Source of the DNA: Mesodorylaimus sp. YZB2_4
Taxonomy: Eukaryota > Nematoda > Enoplea > Dorylaimida > Dorylaimidae
Length of the DNA stretch: 64,000 bases
Assembly: GCA_030248295.1 (NCBI GenBank)
Contig: JASANH010000976.1
Location: 434,001-498,000, forward strand
Direction: 5' to 3'
Positions 24,558-35,553 of the stretch are shown here, piece after piece (position 1 is the stretch's first letter; every line of letters starts with the position of its first letter). A program made the position numbers and the translations under genes. The notes beneath the pieces are model-generated. The model was not told the DNA's origin. It saw nothing but the letters and a program-made list of their open reading frames with translations, and searched no databases.

Positions 24558-25381
24558 GTTCGTAGAAAAATAAAAAATAAGATCAAAGCTTTAAAAGTTT
24601 TCCCAATTTTTTTTTTCGATTACTCCACACAAAACGGAAAGAATCTGCCTGAGTTGCGAAGATTGTGTCCCGATTCAGCGAGTGTCTCCTATCCGCAAGT
24701 GCAAAGTACCACGGTTAACCAAAATACTATGAGCCTGCACAAGGCCGCCCAGAGGAAGCCTGAGCCTAAGCCTAAGCGTCAGCCTAAGCCTGAGCCTAAG
24801 CGTAAGCCTAATCGTAAGCCTAAGTCTACCCTAAGGCCTAAGCTTGCCCAAACACATGTAATCCTATTCACGCGCACAGCTAGTGATCTCGCACATATTT
24901 CTTTAGCCGTGTGTAAAACAGCACTCGCTATCGGGACACTCGCGGAAATGGGAATCTACGGCTGCGAAGACGTGGTGCTCGCAACTCGAGGACCATTCCA
25001 AGCAGACTGCATAATCCTGGGCGCTAATTTTAAATTTAAAATCTCAAAACGACCGATTTCGGGCCACTTGAAAATTAGTAGCTATGAAGAAAAGGCAGTA
25101 GCAACGAGTGAGAACAGTGTGTGCAGCTCGAGTGGTTGTCTGTTGCCTTGTTGAGAATGGAGAGCCTTGGACTGACGGCGAAGAACAGCAATGTGAGATT
25201 CTACGCACTGTCCAGCATTTGTCTATCCCTATTGCATGGCAGCGACTGACAGCCCAGGTTCAATCCCTCAGGCGACGAAAGTTTCTAAAAAGCATGACCA
25301 TTCTATGTAGTCCTGGGCGGTCAGTGTCTTTCGTTCCGAATCTCTCTTGTGCCATTTCCTCTTCTTTTCAGCGAGGCATGC
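24558..25381. other. SRPRA upstream region and telomere-like array
   Basis: Contains the hexamer array described separately. A 166-codon plus frame (24654..25154) reads the array as a KP-rich string and then shows no known motif; it is not called as a gene. Confidence 0.45.
24758..24841 (+). repeat. Degenerate GCCTAA hexamer array (TTAGGC type)
   Basis: Fourteen consecutive 6-nt units lie in exact register. Seven are perfect GCCTAA and most of the others differ by one or two bases (GCCTGA, GCGTAA, GCGTCA, TCGTAA). The reverse complement is TTAGGC, the telomere repeat of nematodes. It lies just upstream of SRPRA. It may be an interstitial telomeric repeat or a chance simple-sequence expansion. 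Confidence 0.75.
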
Positions 25382-25576
25382 CGCAGGGAAACGATGGCCA
25401 AAATCGAAGGACAACGCAAAGGCTGCAATGCGGACAGCCCGCTCGACTGGGAGCCGAAGGCGAGCTTCCAAGCGACGCAATCCATGCCAATGGTCGACGA
25501 TTGCGAGCGCGAGGCGATGCTGAAAAAGTCGTTTGAGGACGACAAAAAGAAGCGAGGCCGACGGTCTATAAGGTAG
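25382..25576 (+). CDS. Possible small exon, unknown product
   Basis: A 60-residue frame starts at an ATG in a good context (ACGATGGCC). A pyrimidine-rich tract and CAG precede it by a few codons and a GTAGG donor-like site overlaps its end. The product is hydrophilic, rich in Lys, Asp and Glu, with no known domain. GC content is higher than around it and similar to the membrane protein gene at 26321, so it could be an exon of a gene on this strand. I cannot connect it to anything. Confidence 0.25.
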   Translation, partial: RRETMAKIEGQRKGCNADSPLDWEPKASFQATQSMPMVDDCEREAMLKKSFEDDKKKRGRRSIR

Positions 25577-25604
25577 GACCTTATAGGATTGCAATCCGCT
25601 CAGC

Positions 25605-25860
25605 CTATCCCAGACATGAAAACCAGGGCGAGGGGTTTTGACGGAGCACCATCATCCCTTCGGCAAACAGATGCATTAGATCACGAGCCACATTTAGCCA
25701 GCCGACGTAGAATATGAATTGCGAGATTGAAATCCAAGGCACGTAGAGGTCGACGGTCTTGCCCACATACTGGTGTCCAATAAGGGCGAAGACAAAGTAG
25801 CCATAGACCACGATGGCTACCGTTTGTGTGTAGACAAGTGGGATGTTGATCCAATCGTAT
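25605..25860 (-). pseudogene. Bestrophin fragment, last membrane exon
   Basis: The minus strand reads YDWINIPLVYTQTVAIVVYG, HQYVGKTVDLYVPW and FYVGWLNVARDLMH, nearly identical to the second exon of the intact bestrophin at 30309..30511. A CAG acceptor is kept at its 5' end. After the homologous LFAEG the GT donor of the intact gene is replaced (GG at 25656..25655), so the frame reads on to a stop and the conserved acidic run is missing. No first exon was found upstream on this strand. I treat it as a pseudogene fragment, although a truncated or rearranged gene is possible. Confidence 0.75.
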
Positions 25861-25989
25861 CTGCAAGATCAAGGACAGTAGCATCACTAATTGTAGCCAG
25901 TGAGGGAGTGTGATAAAGTAGGACATAGTGTCAAGGCTACAATATTCATTGAGGGTCTGCGAATTGTCTACAGTGGACGGTTAATCAGC

Positions 25990-26035
25990 TACAACGAGAA
26001 GACTGATTGTACAAAAATGGCTCCCCTGCACGGTT
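25990..26035 (+). repeat. Duplicated 5' end of the 26321 gene
   Basis: GAGAAGACTGA, then an 8-nt divergent stretch, then AAAATGGCTCCCCTGCACGG is repeated at 26300..26337, where it spans the start codon of the single-span membrane protein gene. In this upstream copy the frame ends after about 17 codons. Confidence 0.7.
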
Positions 26036-26320
26036 CGCAAGCGGTCGGGACGTGTTGTGCGTTGGGGTAGCGGTAAAGAAACATGTGCGCATCCCGATAA
26101 ACGCGGGTTGCATAAGTAATGATGGAATGGGGGATGACTGCCTTTCTGCGCCACCTTACACTGGCATCATGCAGACAGGACCAAAGAAGTTGGCAGTGTA
26201 ATGACATTACAATGGAGACAAGCAGGGAGCGAATTTCTAGGGTCACTCTGAGCGCGTGGTGCCGTCAAGATCAGTCGGTTGGTGAGGTCGTGAGCCCGCG
26301 AGAAGACTGACCAAACGAAA

Positions 26321-26937
26321 ATGGCTCCCCTGCACGGCTCGATGATGGAACTGAGCGTCAATTCGCCGATCGCGGCCATGGCCCTCGTGGCGGCTGTCGC
26401 TATCATCGTGTTGGCCGGCTTGGTGGTCGCGACGTTGATGTGCGCCTGCGGTGGAGGAAAGAAAGAAACGCCGACTTTGCTCGACGATCAACCGAAACTG
26501 GCACCCGCCGCTGTGGCTCCGACGAGCGAAACGCCAGCTCCTGCTGTGGAAGAAGCGAAATCGATTGGTGGACAAACGGCCAAATCGGCGTCCTTGTTCG
26601 ATGAATCCATGGCTGCTAACGCCGCTCCGCCGTTGCAGCTCACCACGCAAGTAAGGGGGGTTACTCTCTCGCTAGTCATCTACTTTCTAGTTGAGTACTT
26701 CCATTTCAGAAGGGCGCGATCGCCGGAGCAGACGATGATCAGAAACTGCGGCCTCGGAAGGCGTCGGGCGTCAGTCTGGCCTTGAACAGCGTTCACACGG
26801 CGAGCGAGACTGCGCAACCGAGCGAGGGCGACGCCGTCAGCGTCAAATCTGCCTCCCTGGTAGCCAGCAAAAGCATCGTCAACAAACCGAAAACCGTCCG
26901 TCGCGGTCCTCTGCGATCCCTCTCGGTGGCTGCTTGA
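26321..26937 (+). CDS. Single-span membrane protein, unknown function
   Basis: Two exons, 26321..26650 and 26710..26937 (185 aa), joined in phase 0 by a 59-nt intron. Residues ~17-41 form a strong Ala/Val/Leu-rich transmembrane helix followed by CACGGGKK, a Cys pair and basic residues suited to palmitoylation and an N-out orientation. The cytoplasmic part is low in complexity, rich in Ala, Pro, Thr, Ser and Lys, and ends RSLSVAA. There is no signal peptide beyond the helix and no known domain. Codon third positions are much richer in G and C than in the neighbours. Start chosen as the first ATG, just after a segment duplicated at 25990. Confidence 0.62.
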
Positions 26938-27472
26938 AGAAAAAAAGGAACGTGATCGGCAGAGATCAGATCAGTGATGTCTCGTTCGGTCTGTGCTCGC
27001 TTCCTCATGTGAATGTTGTGTGGACAGGACGGTCAAGTGTGCAGAAGCGTGTGTTGTGAGTGCCGGATGGCGAAAGAATGGAACTGGAGAAAACTGGGAG
27101 TCGCACTGCTTTTTTTTGTTCGTACATACTGCGTATAGAATGAGTCACTACGTGAACATGATCTGACTCCACCGACATGTACATTGCCAACATTTAGGAT
27201 ACTTGTAGAGCTTGGGTGGGTTCCTACAAAGGGGGCTCTACTCGATTAAAAGCAACTCTTTATTGGCTTACCGCAATTCACGAACAGACTAAAGCGCGCT
27301 CTAAAGACACGAAAAGGCGAGCTTATATAGGTTTCGTAGAACACGCAAAGATAGCATGATTCATGATTAGACATAACAAATGTACTAGTGCCAAATAAAA
27401 ATGAAGGCAACCATATTCAAATAGCAATGCGCGGTAAATATGAAACTAACATCATCCTGATCACTACATACT
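26938..27472. other. Intergenic, nothing recognised
   Basis: The likely 3' untranslated region of the preceding gene followed by plain sequence. No gene or repeat identified. Confidence 0.45.
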
Positions 27473-27712
27473 GCTTTGAGAGGGAATGGTCTGCGCAAGA
27501 AATCGAGCCGTACAAGGAAACGATTTCCAAAGCTAGACCACTTGGTAGATGCTGATATCATGACCAAACAAGAATTGGACATAGTTCGACGCACAAAATG
27601 CAGAAACACTTGTTAGCAAATGCCACTGGATTGGATTATCGACAAGGCTACATTTCCGGCTGACATCGATCCTATGGTCAAAGTGGCCTTCGTTGGCAGT
27701 GTCAGCAGTAGC
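27473..27712 (+). pseudogene. Bestrophin fragment, end of first exon, with stop
   Basis: The plus strand reads RKRFPKLDHLVDADIMTKQE, then a stop codon TAG where the intact gene at 29507 has a Trp codon, then PLDWIIDKATFPADIDP and KVAFVGSV. These match the later part of exon 1 of the intact bestrophin closely. Similarity fades in both directions and the donor is not preserved. It is therefore a dead partial copy, in the opposite orientation to the fragment at 25605..25860. Confidence 0.85.
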
Positions 27713-29442
27713 CAGCCCCTCGGAACTTCTCCAGTGAGGTATAAGGGAATCTACGGGATGTTATGCTTGTGGAGCTGGGTGGGAGAATTGAACCTGTGCT
27801 TATCACGTGTAAATTGTCATCGAAGTTTGAAGCTCTTCCTCTTTTTGAAGTGCAGAGGATCTGTCTATTGCCTGGACTGTTGACCACCTACTACTTTGAT
27901 CGCCCGATCGATGTCAAAACCAAACTGAACACCACTGTGGCCAGGCAGAAAATCATGCGAGACAAACATTACAGTACAGTATGCGGATGTAAAACGATCA
28001 GTCTTTCTTTTATTCTACCGTCAGATCCGAGTTGGTGCTAAAGACGCACTTGCTACATCGATAACATGTGCTCAATCAATTGGGCAGTTATACACTTCTG
28101 AAATTGTCTTAAGCGTTTATCTGTGGTCCTAAAATTCCCGCACCTCCTTAATTTAATTGGAAACCTGAAAAAATCCTCCCTCGCATTGACCGCCATATCT
28201 CTGCTCTGCCATTGGGACAACTCACAGCAAAACTCTACTGCATATATTGCGTAAAAGCTCGCTGGAAAACAGTTTCAGGCGATCGAGAGCACCTGAAGAT
28301 TTTTCCCAGCCACCTTCGATAGTTCACTGGACTTTCCAAGCGACAAAGTTTTATGGAATAGCTTTTTAGGTATTTTTTGCGCAGTGGCTGCGTTATCGGG
28401 CTCAGTGACTGGAATTGTTTCTGTAATAGCAAACGCAGCCATCTCACTAGAATCCAGTCACCTCACTGGAGAATCTCGCTAGAAAAAGCTTCTGGAATAC
28501 GGCCTCTGATCTACGGCGTAGCAGCCACTAAAATAATTACCCACGGGAGATGCAAGTGAGAATGAACACTATCAAGTGCCGAAGAAGCCAACCGAGGAGA
28601 AACGTTACTGGCTCCTGCAGAAACTGCACTTCCGAAACTGGACTCCATCGGGCGTTTAGTCCACAAGATCGGATTGGTGCTTATTTTACTCGCAAGAAAT
28701 TCGTAAATTATACTCTCCTGCGTGTTGTGCTTTTGCGTAGGTTATGATGCTTTTCACGCTGATAGCAAGAGGAACATCCGTATTTCTATGAGGAAGCTAT
28801 GCGATGCTGTTACAATTGGATGGTATTTTGATAAGAGACGACACAAAAGGTGCGCCCGCGCTGCCCCAACTGTAAGGATGGTTGTGGTAGCGCGTGTGAT
28901 CTCTGACATCATGGTCAACCACGCAATAGCAAGCGAAATCTGATCGGGAAGACAGAGCAGAAGATCAGTTAGGCATGGCATGATATCGACCTCAGGGCCT
29001 TCTCTGTAAACATAAGTCTGCTGGTGGTACGCTGCACTGGCCCCCTGTTACTGTTTCATCTATTCTTGTCCTCTCTATTCGCCCACGCGCCGAGCATCTC
29101 TGCTAATTTCTGTTAACCAGACCGCGTTCACTCGAGACACTTGTCACCCTGTGTTCAGAAAAATAGCACAAAGTCAATAATGATTGGTCTCCCTTCAAGT
29201 GTCGAACAAATGTGTCATTGTTTTGACAGAACTACGCATAAGTGTTTTTGCCTTCCTTCCACATTCCCCCCTTCACCCAGCCTCGAAACGTTCAGTGAAC
29301 AGCCCCTGGCCACTGACGCCCAGGCGTAAGTGGTCATCCAAAGCAAACATGCGCAGGACAGGCTTGTTTTCCCAAAATTTCTGGACCCACTCGAACTCAC
29401 TTCCAGTTCACGTGTGACACATTCACATCCACTCCTTCGAGA
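27713..29442. other. Intergenic, no gene recognised
   Basis: Contains scattered short frames without motifs. Nothing could be assigned. Confidence 0.45.
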
Positions 29443-29448
29443 TATATA
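29443..29448 (+). promoter_or_regulatory. TATA box of bestrophin gene
   Basis: GATATATAG lies 64 nt before the ATG at 29507, leaving room for a start site about 30 nt downstream and a short leader. Confidence 0.5.
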
Positions 29449-29506
29449 GTCTGGTCATTTCCAAAGACAATCCACTATTGTTTTAGAAGCAGCTGCTTGA
29501 AACAAG

Positions 29507-31076
29507 ATGACCATCACATACTCGGAAAAGATTTTCTTCCTGCTCAGTCGTTGGAAAGGCAGCGTTTGGAAAACGGTGTGGAAGCACTTACTGATATGGC
29601 TAATCCTATGGTACCTGATCTACTTTGTCCTCACCTTTGCTCTAACGGACCAGCAAAGGGCAATAGCAGGAAAAATAATAGATGTATTCGACAACTATTG
29701 TACTTCGCTTCCTCTCGTCTTTATTCTCGGTTTCTATGTTGGCCAAGTGGTGACGCGATGGTGGAGTCAGGTGATGTCCATCGCTTGGCCTGATGATATC
29801 GTAGTTGTGGCTAACTCGTGCATGCACGGCACTGACGAGGTGATGGCGGTAAGAGAAACGGTGGCCAGATGGGTAGTGCTGTGCGAGGCTATGGTTCTCC
29901 GAAGAATGTCTATCCGCATACGCAAGAGGTTTCCAAAACTAGACCACTTGGTGGATGCTGGACTAATGACCAAACAGGAATTGGATCTGATCAGGAGGAT
30001 CAAGTGCAAGAATACGCGTTGGCAGCTTCCATTGGATTGGATCGTGAATAAAGTCATCTTCCCAGCCGATATAGATTCCATCATCAAGGTGGCTTTCGTG
30101 GGAAGTGTCAACGCTTTCCGAAAATCCATGCGTGATCTATTCACGTAAGTGATTCTGTCGAGACCCCAAAAGTCCCCAGCAATCTTCCAGCTCCTTTCAC
30201 AGCATGTGGTAGCCTCTGACGCCATAACTCAAGCCAATGCAAAATATGATGTCATGCACTCGCTACTTTACGTGTTTGAGTAGTGAAGAAGCCATGCGAA
30301 TATTTCAGGTATGACTGGATCGGCATCCCACTGGTTTACACCCAGACAGTGGCCATTGTAGTCTATGGATACTTCCTGTTCGGCCTGATCGGTCACCAGT
30401 ACGTTGGAAAGCCCATAGATCTATACGTCCCGTGGCTGTCAATCTTGCAGTTCATCTTCTACGTCGGATGGCTAAATGTAGCGCGAGATCTGATGCACCC
30501 GTTCGGAGAAGGTGAGTCGGGGTCATACTCCTCAAGCACTTGCTTGAGCGATCCTGGCCATGGGTTAGGCATGTACTGGGTGAGCACTAATGCAAAGTCC
30601 CTTCGTCACCCTCGTGCAAAAAATCAATTTTCCCCTCGTGTTCAAGTTCCCGCGGGGTAGCACACAGGCTATTTGGAGTTAGGACAAAACATGCACATGG
30701 CTTGTCCAGCTTTATCCCTTCCAACCCAGTCAATCCTTTCATTTCAGATGATGACGACATCGAATTGAATTGTATCCTGGACCGTCATGCCGCAGTGGCC
30801 ATCAGTTTAGCTACCGAAGTCCGTGAGCACTCACCAGAAATCATACTCGATGAGAAAGTGCGGCGTGAGATGGGGCAGAAGCTATCAAACAGCCTTACAT
30901 ACAGTGTGGCCGCTACCAGAAATATTGATCACCCACCAAAAATGCGAGCCCACATCAAGCTCGAAGACGAGAATGAGCAAATTCAAGTCACCAAGAAGCC
31001 TCAGCAAGGGGAGAATGGAGGAGTACTGAAGAAATTTCATTTAGTAAAAAATTTTACTCCTCCAAATTTCTTTTGA
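29507..31076 (+). CDS. Bestrophin anion channel
   Basis: Three exons: 29507..30144, 30309..30511, 30748..31076 (1170 nt, 389 aa). It begins MTITYSEKIF, like almost all bestrophins. Family marks are ALTDQQR, FILGFYVGQVVTRWWSQ, WPDDI, RKRFPKLDHLVDAGLMT, YDWIGIPLVYTQT, FYVGWLNVARDLMHPFGE and the acidic DDDD Ca-clasp, formed across the exon 2/3 junction, followed by the N-terminal part of the cytosolic domain. Bestrophins are pentameric Ca-activated chloride channels of the plasma membrane. The C terminus is short compared with vertebrate proteins, as in many invertebrate members. Two broken relatives lie upstream at 25605 and 27473. Confidence 0.94.
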
Positions 31077-32767
31077 TGCTTCTGAAACAGTACAGGATTT
31101 GATCGTGTGTTGTTAGGCTACTGTACATGCTTTTGAAAAAGCTAGTCGGAGCGACACCGTTGTTAGTAGGACGGTGCTGATAATAGAATCTTTGCCAAAC
31201 GATGAAGAAGAACCGTGCCAGCGAGACACCAGTAGGAAAATCACAGTTTAGCGTAAGAGGCTGACGGTGCACGATTCAACCCTTGGTTATCAAGCTTCAA
31301 TGGTGCAAGATGTTTTGTGCCGCAAGTAGCATGACATTGGTATATTTTTTCGAATCTCAAAATTTGAGTCGGCACGAATTTTGGGGAAACGACTTACAAT
31401 TAGTGGGGAACCATCAAGGGACTGAAAATTTTATCGCATGGAATGTCCTTTATTATCTGACCTTCTAGCATGATATGATTCGTTTCCGGTCCATGTGCAT
31501 GGGTGAAGACGTAATAGATAATTCCTTGTTAGTACTCATGTACTTACATCGCACTGAAAAACGAACAAAAGGTGCTAACGAGGGAGACCGAACTACATAA
31601 CTCGTACTGTGAGACTTTGGCTTCGATAATCCGACAAAGTGCCAAAATATGCGGGCAGTATGTGCGCATTCTGGTTTAGCCTGTTTCAGTTGTCAGGACT
31701 GTGGCCATATGGCGACAGGGCTCGTGGCCTGGTGGGTTAGGCGTCTTTCAACCTGTCAAACAACCCGTGCCCGGTTGTTTCGTCTGGGTGATGATGTCTG
31801 GGCTGGATGAGATGTGTCATGCCGGCTCGTCGTTAGTGGATCAGGTGTTTGCCTATCAGGCTGGGTGCGCACTTACTGCAGAGGTTCGACTTGAGACCAG
31901 GTAAATCATTTTGTGTATAATGCGTCTTTGAACCCTCCGGTGGTCATATCTGCTTTTAGGGATTTGGTAAAACATGAAAAAGAGATAATTTCGTGTGTTT
32001 TTAGCAAATCGCACGTTATCTGAATAAATTGATGGTCCCTTCTACCTCCTGTTTTCTCCTCACCTCAGATTCAGGGCCTTTGACCAGGAAGAATGCAGTG
32101 AAGAGCTCGTTTGTTGGCATATCTCTGTGAGGGGATTGGGGGCAGTGTTATCAGGTGCGTAGTTACGGGCGGGTCTTCGACTCGTGGCCCAGTAAATCAT
32201 CAACGTGTCCCTTCACCCTCGATTGAGCATGCGTTTGGTGATATGGTAAAACATGAACAGACAGATCACTGACGAGAGAGCATACTGTATGACTCAGTTT
32301 GTCCACACTATTGGCCACTCTGACCAGGGCTGAACACATGATCCAAGTGTCGCCGATGTGCGAGGGAACGCGTTCAGGAGGCCACCTCACCCAAACACGG
32401 CGCAAAATCCCTCTTCTCTCATACAAAAAAAAAAAAAAAAAAACTTCCCCTTCCTAACCCCCAAAAAAAAAAATTTCCAAGCAGCAAAAGCTTTTCAGAA
32501 TGGATTACTTGGTAGCCCATCTCTTCTGTATTTAAACCTATGGATCTGTACAGCTCCTTGTAAGTACATACTGCACATGACACACAGATCATTTCCTGAC
32601 CCTGTGCCTTCCAAGTGGACTGATAAGTCTTTTGGTACAATAAAGTATAGCATAGCATCGCGTAGCATAGCATAGCCTGACCATGACTGTTCAAAAAAGC
32701 ATGGCCAGTCAGTCTCGTCTGCCAGCGTCATCATCATTCAATCTTTTCGTTTAATTTGTGATACGAG
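31077..32767. other. Intergenic, simple repeats only
   Basis: No gene recognised. Holds an A run of about 19 at 32426, a second A run near 32463, and an imperfect TAGCA pentamer repeat around 32646..32676. Confidence 0.5.
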
Positions 32768-33766
32768 TCACGGCGATAAAGTCCTTGCGAGCACCAGCCG
32801 CAGCGACTCTTTGGGATCCAAGCTCGCGTCCTCAATTACTAAACTAGCCCGACGTTTTATGACATTAAGAAGCGCTTTTCTGTACGGAGCCAACACAGTC
32901 ATGATAATAATACTTCGTACAGTCGAATTGATCAAATATAAAACCGTAAAAAATTGTTTCCATAAAAGTAATCGACGATCGACATAAGCGAATTTGGCGA
33001 TAAGGTACACTGTGTGAAATACAATAGGCACGATGATTTCAATGATCAGAAAATACAACAGCTCTTTGTGCTGCTTGATGACATTCTTACTCAGACTTCT
33101 ATTTTCGGCGTGGTTCTTTAAACGACGATAAATCTTGACATTGCAATAAACGACAGTCCCGTCACTCAATCCGAAAATGGGTACCATGCACACGAACCAG
33201 AAGTAGACTGTCCACAAGGTGCTACCCTTGACCACGATGCAGCAGTGGTCGTTATCGTCATCGAATCCCGTCCGGCCAGCCAATGTGAATGTAAGTAAGA
33301 TTGAGGTCACGAACATCCAGCTGAACAGGACAGTCAATGCTACATTCTTTCTCGAATTCCACTGCTCGTAATGATGGCTGTGGTACAGGGCGATGTAGCG
33401 ATTCAATGATAGAAATGCGGGAAAGGCGAAGACTTGGAACCCGCAGCTGGCGCTGACGAACCCGATCCACGTGCACACAATCTCAGATAACGTATCTTTG
33501 TGCAGAATATATAAGTTCTGTCCAGCCACGAAAATGAGACATACGAAAAGGTCGACCAGGGACATATGGGCCACTAAGAGGTTGACATTATTGTTCGACA
33601 AGGTGGTCGTGAGTGTCAAGGCGATGGGCAGACAGTTTACCAGACACCCTAAAGTGGCAAAGCTGGTAAAGACAATGGCTGAGCTCTTTCTTTCTTCCCA
33701 AGGATGCTCTTCCACGGGCCATACGCTCGAATTTGAGATCCACATTGATTGCCACACAGCAGCCAT
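32768..33766 (-). CDS. Rhodopsin-like G-protein-coupled receptor, intronless
   Basis: One exon of 332 codons with seven hydrophobic segments. Recognisable class A positions: GCLVN in TM1, LVDLF in TM2, a Cys at the start of TM3 and NRY in place of DRY after it, W in TM4, a Cys pair in extracellular loop 2, a Pro-containing TM5 ending in YCNVKIYRRLK, and IVPIVF in TM6. TM7 reads INSTVRSIIIMTVLAPYRKA, without a normal NPxxY. An N-glycosylation site (NSS) lies near the N terminus. The ligand is unknown; relaxed DRY and NPxxY motifs suggest a lineage-specific peptide or chemosensory receptor. The start is the first ATG of the frame; a second ATG seven codons later is possible. Confidence 0.85.
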   Translation of the reverse strand: MAAVWQSMWISNSSVWPVEEHPWEERKSSAIVFTSFATLGCLVNCLPIALTLTTTLSNNNVNLLVAHMSLVDLFVCLIFVAGQNLYILHKDTLSEIVCTWIGFVSASCGFQVFAFPAFLSLNRYIALYHSHHYEQWNSRKNVALTVLFSWMFVTSILLTFTLAGRTGFDDDNDHCCIVVKGSTLWTVYFWFVCMVPIFGLSDGTVVYCNVKIYRRLKNHAENRSLSKNVIKQHKELLYFLIIEIIVPIVFHTVYLIAKFAYVDRRLLLWKQFFTVLYLINSTVRSIIIMTVLAPYRKALLNVIKRRASLVIEDASLDPKESLRLVLARTLSP

Positions 33767-35404
33767 GCTCCACAAGCTACTTGGCAGGAGAAAATCTTGT
33801 CTTGTACCTTTCTAACAAGATGATGATCCTTTTTACGTCGTTCTCAGTCAAACAGCTTGAAACAGACAAGATCTTGAGGAGGCGCTAGGACAATAATAAG
33901 CTTAGTTAGATTAGAGGGCGATAGACGCGGCACCTGCGCCGTATTTCGCTGCTTGGATAAGGGCTAATTTTCTATTCTGGTTCGATCGTTGGCATGGACG
34001 ATCGTATAAATGGACCATCATTACACTCCTACGCGTTATTTGCACGCGCACAAGCTTTGTGCGCGTGCAAATAACGCACTCTCAACGCACACTAAGTCGA
34101 ATACCCTGTTAAGGGAACTTGGAGTTAGCCATCACAACCGTCAAAAATCGAAGGCGTGAGTTCATCTTTCATTATCATCATCCGAGCTGACGTAAGTCAA
34201 GGTGTATAGAATGAATGAGCTCCGTAGTTAAGCTGGATTTGTCCACGGTGAAGATCTCGTCAAGCGAAAGATTACGTTTAATCAGGGGTAAACGAATTTG
34301 CACAAAAGGGGCAGCTCTGGTTAAGGGCGAGGGCATGGACAAATTATGGCCCTCTTTAGAACATTCTAAAAAATCAATTCTATTTTATGAAAAGTTGCAA
34401 GCAAAGTCAGTTGACATCCTCGTCAAGAACATCTGTCGGGTTCAGTTACTGTTTGTCGATAATCAGAACGAGGCTACTCAAATCATCCACTCCACAACCA
34501 AGCATATTCGATCAATGAATACTCACGCTTCACAAATGTATGATAGGCTGGTGGAACCAAATACCATTTCTGATTGAGGGGTTTTCGAAAAAGTATTGGC
34601 AATTTTGATGATGACTGACAGAGGTTTAAGATTGGAGGTTTGTGGCAGCATTTTCAGGGTCTATGCGTCGAATACATAAGACATGCGAACAGCACTATCT
34701 CCCACTGCAAGACAGGGTTAGATAGCCATATTGGAGCCGTCTAGGCTGGGCTACCCAACCGCGCTTTGTAACGTACTAATCTGGCTGAAAAGAACATGGA
34801 CGGACATAAATTATTCGCTAATCCACCCCTGACTGACAAGAGGACTGGGGCAGGCACAGCGGATGTCCTCCCGAACGACGCTTGGACGAACGGAAATGAT
34901 TGAAAAAATCCTTGCTGGTACGCTAGTGCATCTCACTTCGATTTATGTAAATAAAAAGAGTGATCAACTCCAGGGGTTCTCATCAGAAGAGACACGAGTG
35001 CATTGATAAGATTCTTCCGCTTTTTAAATCCTAATCACAGCAAGATTATCGAGTGCACGCCTGCCTCCTAACCTCATTTCGGACTCTGTCCGAGGAGGAG
35101 CATGTAAAACGGGGATTTGGCCTGGGCGATAAAAAGCGGATAATGTAGCAAAAATATTCATACAGTACAGAATGAGACTGACTGAGTATAAGATACACGG
35201 ACTCCGCCTTCAGATTTCAAAAACAAACTGCCGCAGCTGCATGCACGTGTCATCGGAGCATATAGGCTCTTTCGCACTGTCGTCCAATATAGAAAGTTAA
35301 CAAAAGAGTACAGCTCCGTTATCATCATCCTATAATGAACAGATATGTTGAATCAGGCACGTGGGTCGGTTTGAATGGGTCTTTGGACCCGGCGCGCTCA
35401 AACA
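33767..35404. other. Intergenic, one perfect hairpin
   Basis: Between divergent genes (GPCR on minus, phospholipase on plus). It holds the palindrome at 34033..34077 and an uninterpreted 120-codon plus frame from 34215 that has no known domain and no neighbouring exon. Confidence 0.5.
34033..34077. repeat. Perfect 21-bp palindrome
   Basis: Arms GCGTTATTTGCACGCGCACAA and its exact complement are separated by 3 nt. It contains ATTTGCA(C) octamer-like and GCGCGC-type motifs on both strands. It sits about 270 nt upstream of the GPCR start codon. Confidence 0.85.
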
Positions 35405-35410
35405 TATAAA
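35405..35410 (+). promoter_or_regulatory. TATA box of phospholipase A2 gene
   Basis: TATAAA about 150 nt before the ATG; an initiator-like CACACTTCATC lies some 30 nt downstream. Confidence 0.6.
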
Positions 35411-35553
35411 AGAAGCATAGCAACTGCGGGAACACACTTCATCGTCGCCGATTCAACTCCCAGGGCGATCCCACCTTTCCTCTGCGATTTGTGGCGACCG
35501 AGCTATCTTTCCAAAACGCTTATACCCGTTCAAATTCAGGAAACTCCCTGAAA

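Noticed and set aside
24654..25154. 166-codon plus-strand frame with KP-rich repeat
   Set aside because: The repeat is the hexamer array read in one frame; the rest has no domain, splice partner or coding-like composition.
34215..34577. 120-codon plus-strand frame
   Set aside because: Opens with an ATG but shows no recognised domain, no adjoining exon and no promoter; kept only as a note in the intergenic entry.
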